Source of the DNA: Bacteroidales bacterium
GTDB taxonomy: Bacteria > Bacteroidota > Bacteroidia > Bacteroidales > UBA7960
Reading direction: 5' to 3'
NCBI GenBank assembly: GCA_007124575.1
Contig: SLEW01000152.1
Location: 1 to 9,509 of the forward strand
Length of the DNA: 9,509 nucleotides
The notes beneath the pieces are model-generated. The model saw only the letters and a program-made list of their open reading frames with translations. It was not told where the DNA came from and searched no databases. Positions within the stretch are counted from its first letter, which is position 1. Each line of letters opens with the position of its first letter. A program made the position numbers and the translations under genes. Shown here one piece after another: positions 7,530 to 9,509 of this stretch.

Positions 7530-7600
7530 TTTTGGCTGTTTTTCGCCCGTGCAGGGGGGGGTTTTGGCTATTTTGAAGCCAAAATGGCTGTTTTGAAGCC
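7530..7600. repeat. Repeated GGCT..AGCC dyads in the glnA/hsp20 divergent intergenic region
   Basis: Two direct copies, GGCTATTTTGAAGCC (7566-7580) and GGCTGTTTTGAAGCC (7586-7600), differ at one base and sit exactly 20 bp apart, about two helical turns. Each has GGCT/AGCC dyad ends. The first is extended to a perfect 8-bp inverted repeat, TTTTGGCT (7562-7569) and AGCCAAAA (7577-7584), with a 7-nt centre. A degraded third copy, GGCTGTTTTTCGCC, lies at 7534-7547. A run of eight G (7554-7561) separates it from the other two. The position between divergent genes and the helical phasing suggest an operator array or, if transcribed, a leader hairpin for the heat-shock gene. No known consensus was recognised. 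Confidence 0.6.
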
Positions 7601-7663
7601 CTGGAATATAACGGAACAGGGTTTGTGTTTACATGGTCAAAAACCAATGTATCACTAAAATCT

Positions 7664-7668
7664 GGAGG
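7664..7668 (+). promoter_or_regulatory. Strong Shine-Dalgarno site of the hsp20 gene
   Basis: GGAGG lies 8 nt ahead of the ATG at 7677, an ideal position for pairing with the 16S 3' end. It fixes the start against the two internal ATG codons (7707 and 7710). The other starts in this window (iadA, susC, susD, deoC, glnA) show no comparable site, as is usual in Bacteroidota. Confidence 0.75.
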
Positions 7669-7676
7669 ATAATACT

Positions 7677-8084
7677 ATGACAATTATCAGATGGCATAAA
7701 CGTCCCATGATGGACAACATGTTTGAGCGGGATTTTGACACGGGCTTTGAGAAAAAGTGTGGTTGTATTCCCGCGACAAACATCCTGGAAAACGATAAGG
7801 CTTTTGAGATTCAGCTGGCGGTGCCCGGGATGAAGAAAGAGGATTTCAACATGGAGGTGGAGGAAAACATTCTGACCGTCACCTTTGAAAAGAAAGAAGA
7901 AGACAAGCCGGAGGGTGAATACCTGCGCCGTGAGTTTGACATGGACGAGTTCACCCGTTCATTCTCTATTCCGAAGACAGCCGATGCGGAAGACATCAAG
8001 GCGAGATATGATAACGGCATCCTGCACATCACCGTGCCGAAGATTGACAAGGCAAGGCTAAGCAAGCAGATTAAGGTTTCGTAA
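7677..8084 (+). CDS. Small heat-shock protein, Hsp20/alpha-crystallin family
   Basis: This ATP-independent holdase chaperone of 135 residues would bind unfolding cytoplasmic proteins and keep them refoldable. A short N-terminal arm (1-33) precedes the alpha-crystallin domain: PATNILENDKAFEIQLAVPG (32-51) opens it, followed by the family's typical PGMKKEDFNMEVEENILTV stretch (50-68). YDNGILHITVPK (110-121) is the highly conserved A-x-x-x-n-GvL-type closing strand. The tail SKQIKVS (129-135) carries an I-x-V triplet, the motif that docks into neighbouring dimers in higher oligomers. A cysteine pair in KKCGC (26-30) in the N-terminal arm is unusual and could be redox-active or bind metal, but that is speculation. 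The gene is monocistronic: a strong terminator follows 50 nt after the stop. Upstream lie dyad repeats that may control it. No CIRCE-type element (TTAGCACTC inverted repeat) is visible. Confidence 0.95.
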   Translation: MTIIRWHKRPMMDNMFERDFDTGFEKKCGCIPATNILENDKAFEIQLAVPGMKKEDFNMEVEENILTVTFEKKEEDKPEGEYLRREFDMDEFTRSFSIPKTADAEDIKARYDNGILHITVPKIDKARLSKQIKVS

Positions 8085-8133
8085 AACAGAACACAGCGCC
8101 TTATCACGCGAATACATCCTGCTTATCACCCGT

Positions 8134-8180
8134 AAACCCGGACGTAATAATGGCTTTTGCCATAACGTCCGGGTTTTATT
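8134..8180 (+). terminator. Rho-independent terminator after hsp20
   Basis: A perfect 12-bp stem is formed by AAACCCGGACGT (8134-8145) and ACGTCCGGGTTT (8165-8176). A second inner stem, ATGGC (8150-8154) with GCCAT (8159-8163), closes on a TTTT loop. The outer arm runs into TTTTATTAT. It lies 50 nt after the hsp20 stop and ends about 14 nt before the -7 element of the next gene, so it insulates the two units. Confidence 0.88.
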
Positions 8181-8193
8181 ATAACAATTTTTT

Positions 8194-8201
8194 TAACTTT
8201 G
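8194..8201 (+). promoter_or_regulatory. Predicted -7 element for the phospholipase D-family gene
   Basis: TAACTTTG matches TAnnTTTG exactly. A transcript would start near 8207, about 35 nt before the ATG at 8242. The -33 position falls in the descending arm and T-tail of the preceding terminator (GGGTTTTA), with no clean TTTG. The stretch between terminator and gene is otherwise unremarkable. Confidence 0.45.
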
Positions 8202-8241
8202 GTAGCGATCAGGGCCGAAGCCCGTCAACACAAGAGAAACG

Positions 8242-9318
8242 ATGGAATCCAGTCAGAACCTGCAGATCCGTATGATGTCAGATCCGTTATCGTACTACAC
8301 GGCGATGTTGAGTGACATTAGGAAGGCTGAACGCTATATTTACCTTGAGATTTACCGGTTCCGCAACGACCCCATGGGGATCCGCTTTCGTGATTACCTG
8401 ATAAAAAAGTGCCGCGAAGGGGTTAAGGTCAGGCTTTTGATTGATTCGTGGGGGGCTTCTTCGGGGTATTCCTTTTTTCAGGATCTTGTTGATGCAGGTG
8501 CAGAGCTGAAATTTTTCAAGAAAATTCGTTTTAACCTGGACACTTTCACCAAAAATCATCGTCGCGATCACCGCAAGATCCTCGTAATTGACGATGAGAT
8601 CACCTATATCGGGTCGGCCAACATCGCAGGCTATTCGCTTAACTGGCGCGAATCCATGTTTCGTATCAAGGGGGGCATGGCAAAAAAATTCAAACGGGTC
8701 ATTGAAGAGAACTTCAAGATCTACAACAAGTATTTTTACGACAAGCTGGCATACACGCGCACCATTAAATACGATGGGATGGAGATCATCCGCGACGTAC
8801 CTTCTCTGGCCTTCCAGCCGGTAAAAAAGAAATATCTCGAACTGATCAATGCGGCTACCCGCGAGATTGTCATTGAAACGCCCTACTTTTTGCCTGGCAG
8901 CAATATGCGAAAGGCTTTGATGGAGGCTGCTGACCGGGGCGTCAAGGTATATGTTCACATCCCCAAAAAGTCGGACGTAGGCATCATGGACATCCTCTCC
9001 TCGAAGTACTTCGGCGAGTTAGCCGAGCACGGGGTCAACATTTACTTTTTTCTGCCTCAAAACCTGCATGCCAAGATATTTTTGGCCGACAGGAAGTACT
9101 TCATTGTGGGCTCATCCAATTTTGACTACAGGAGTCTGCGCTACATGCACGAGGTATGTCTTTCGGGCTACCATAAGAGCCTTGTAAGGCAGATGATCAA
9201 CCACATCAATGAGACGCGCAAGGAGTCGGAGGCATTTGATTACGCCAGCTGGAAGCACCGTCCTGCCATCCAGCGCTTTTTCGAATGGGTTCTGGTGCCG
9301 TTCAGGCATCTCTTTTGA
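8242..9318 (+). CDS. Phospholipase D-superfamily protein, cardiolipin synthase-like
   Basis: The 358-residue protein has two HKD catalytic motifs: HRKILVID with His110, Lys112, Asp117, followed by the family's GSANI, and HAKIFLAD with His276, Lys278, Asp283, followed by GSSNFDYRS. The second half also has ETPYFLPG (212-219), typical of bacterial cardiolipin synthases. The likely reaction joins two phosphatidylglycerols, or phosphatidylglycerol and another lipid head group, to give cardiolipin. There are no N-terminal membrane helices, unlike ClsA (about 480-510 residues); length and layout are closer to ClsB. The aromatic C-terminus (FFEWVLVPFRHLF, 346-358) may be an amphipathic membrane anchor. 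The start at 8242 fits the upstream -7 element; ATG codons at residues 11-12 are alternatives. No lipid gene is adjacent, so a different PLD activity (phospholipase or phosphatidyltransferase) remains possible. Family assignment is firm, substrate less so. Confidence 0.88.
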   Translation: MESSQNLQIRMMSDPLSYYTAMLSDIRKAERYIYLEIYRFRNDPMGIRFRDYLIKKCREGVKVRLLIDSWGASSGYSFFQDLVDAGAELKFFKKIRFNLDTFTKNHRRDHRKILVIDDEITYIGSANIAGYSLNWRESMFRIKGGMAKKFKRVIEENFKIYNKYFYDKLAYTRTIKYDGMEIIRDVPSLAFQPVKKKYLELINAATREIVIETPYFLPGSNMRKALMEAADRGVKVYVHIPKKSDVGIMDILSSKYFGELAEHGVNIYFFLPQNLHAKIFLADRKYFIVGSSNFDYRSLRYMHEVCLSGYHKSLVRQMINHINETRKESEAFDYASWKHRPAIQRFFEWVLVPFRHLF

Positions 9319-9356
9319 TGGCTTTGATCCAATGGTTGTTGTCGGGAAAGCGACCT

Positions 9357-9391
9357 GCTAAAAGCCAGGAGCTAACAGCCAAAAGCCATTT
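9357..9391. repeat. Short 7-bp-period tandem repeat
   Basis: Five consecutive heptamers read GCTAAAA, GCCAGGA, GCTAACA, GCCAAAA and GCCATTT, so the first four fit GCYARVA and the last is decayed. The repeat begins 39 nt after the stop of the phospholipase D gene and ends 25 nt before the -7 element of the next gene. No strong hairpin is formed within it. It may be a fragment of a dispersed intergenic repeat family. Confidence 0.65.
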
Positions 9392-9416
9392 CTGCTTCCG
9401 TTTCATATCTTTTTCT

Positions 9417-9424
9417 TATTTTTG
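9417..9424 (+). promoter_or_regulatory. Predicted -7 element of the gene at the right edge
   Basis: TATTTTTG fits TAnnTTTG. It predicts a transcript start near 9430 and a leader of about 29 nt to the ATG at 9459. No convincing TTTG is seen at the -33 distance. The match supports the reality of the partial gene that follows. Confidence 0.4.
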
Positions 9425-9458
9425 AGGACAAATCGCACACAAGAAAATCCTGTATCAT

Positions 9459-9509
9459 ATGTTAACGAAACTATCACAATTGCACGACATGGCCAGGGGT
9501 CATAGTCGC
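9459..9509 (+). CDS. 5' end of an unidentified gene (17 codons, cut by right edge)
   Basis: An ATG at 9459 opens a frame without a stop to the window end, reading MLTKLSQLHDMARGHSR. The start is supported by a -7 element 35 nt upstream and by the frame being open, but 17 codons cannot prove a gene. The N-terminus vaguely resembles phosphate acetyl/butyryltransferases (short helix, then a basic segment before a beta-strand); this is a weak impression and not a call. Confidence 0.45.
   Translation, partial: MLTKLSQLHDMARGHSR

Noticed and set aside
7459..7647. Minus-strand frame of 62 codons in the glnA/hsp20 intergenic region
   Set aside because: It spans the glnA promoter match and the dyad repeats, and its product looks like translated repeat sequence, so a gene is unlikely.
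8101..8129. Two TTATCAC copies (8101-8107 and 8123-8129) after hsp20
   Set aside because: Only two 7-bp copies with unrelated flanks; this is within chance expectation and no structure supports a function.
8287..8958. Minus-strand open frame of 223 codons within the phospholipase D gene
   Set aside because: The plus strand carries both HKD motifs in one intact frame; the antisense frame has no recognisable domain.

Overview
The window reads as chromosomal DNA of a Bacteroidota species. The evidence is a SusC/SusD outer-membrane pair, a class-typical 501-residue glutamine synthetase, and several intergenic matches to the Bacteroidota sigma-factor -7 element TAnnTTTG. A Bacteroidales/Marinilabiliales-like lineage is my guess, but the sequence cannot fix it. 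Coding density is high and no IS element, CRISPR array, tRNA or rRNA is visible.

Layout. (1) From 1 to about 4990 the minus strand carries one apparent operon, read right to left: a promoter near 4956-4985, an isoaspartyl dipeptidase (IadA family, 4887-3730), a SusC-type TonB-dependent transporter (3692-753) and a SusD-type lipoprotein (629 to beyond the left edge). A cytoplasmic dipeptidase leading a SusCD pair, with no glycoside hydrolase in view, suggests peptide rather than glycan uptake. (2) 5097-5957 plus is deoxyribose-phosphate aldolase (deoC). It is divergent from the dipeptidase operon and overlaps tail-to-tail with (3) glutamine synthetase (7437-5932 minus). (4) A 239-bp divergent intergenic region (7438-7676) holds repeats with dyad symmetry and an 8-G run. 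It precedes (5) a small heat-shock protein (7677-8084 plus) with an unusually strong Shine-Dalgarno sequence. (6) A strong hairpin terminator (8134-8180) separates it from (7) a two-HKD phospholipase D/cardiolipin-synthase-like protein (8242-9318 plus). (8) The last 190 bp hold a 7-bp-period tandem repeat, a likely promoter, and the first 17 codons of another gene.

How it works together. Only the dipeptidase-SusC-SusD group looks like one functional unit: SusD and SusC would capture and import an oligopeptide, and the dipeptidase would finish hydrolysis of iso-peptide (beta-aspartyl) bonds in the cytoplasm. The other genes look like separately transcribed housekeeping or stress functions: deoxynucleoside catabolism, ammonia assimilation, protein folding and membrane lipid synthesis. 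The most interesting signals are this peptide-type SusCD locus, a Lys-to-Glu change at the metal-bridging position of its dipeptidase, the repeats upstream of the heat-shock gene, and a 10-base motif found in three separate intergenic regions.
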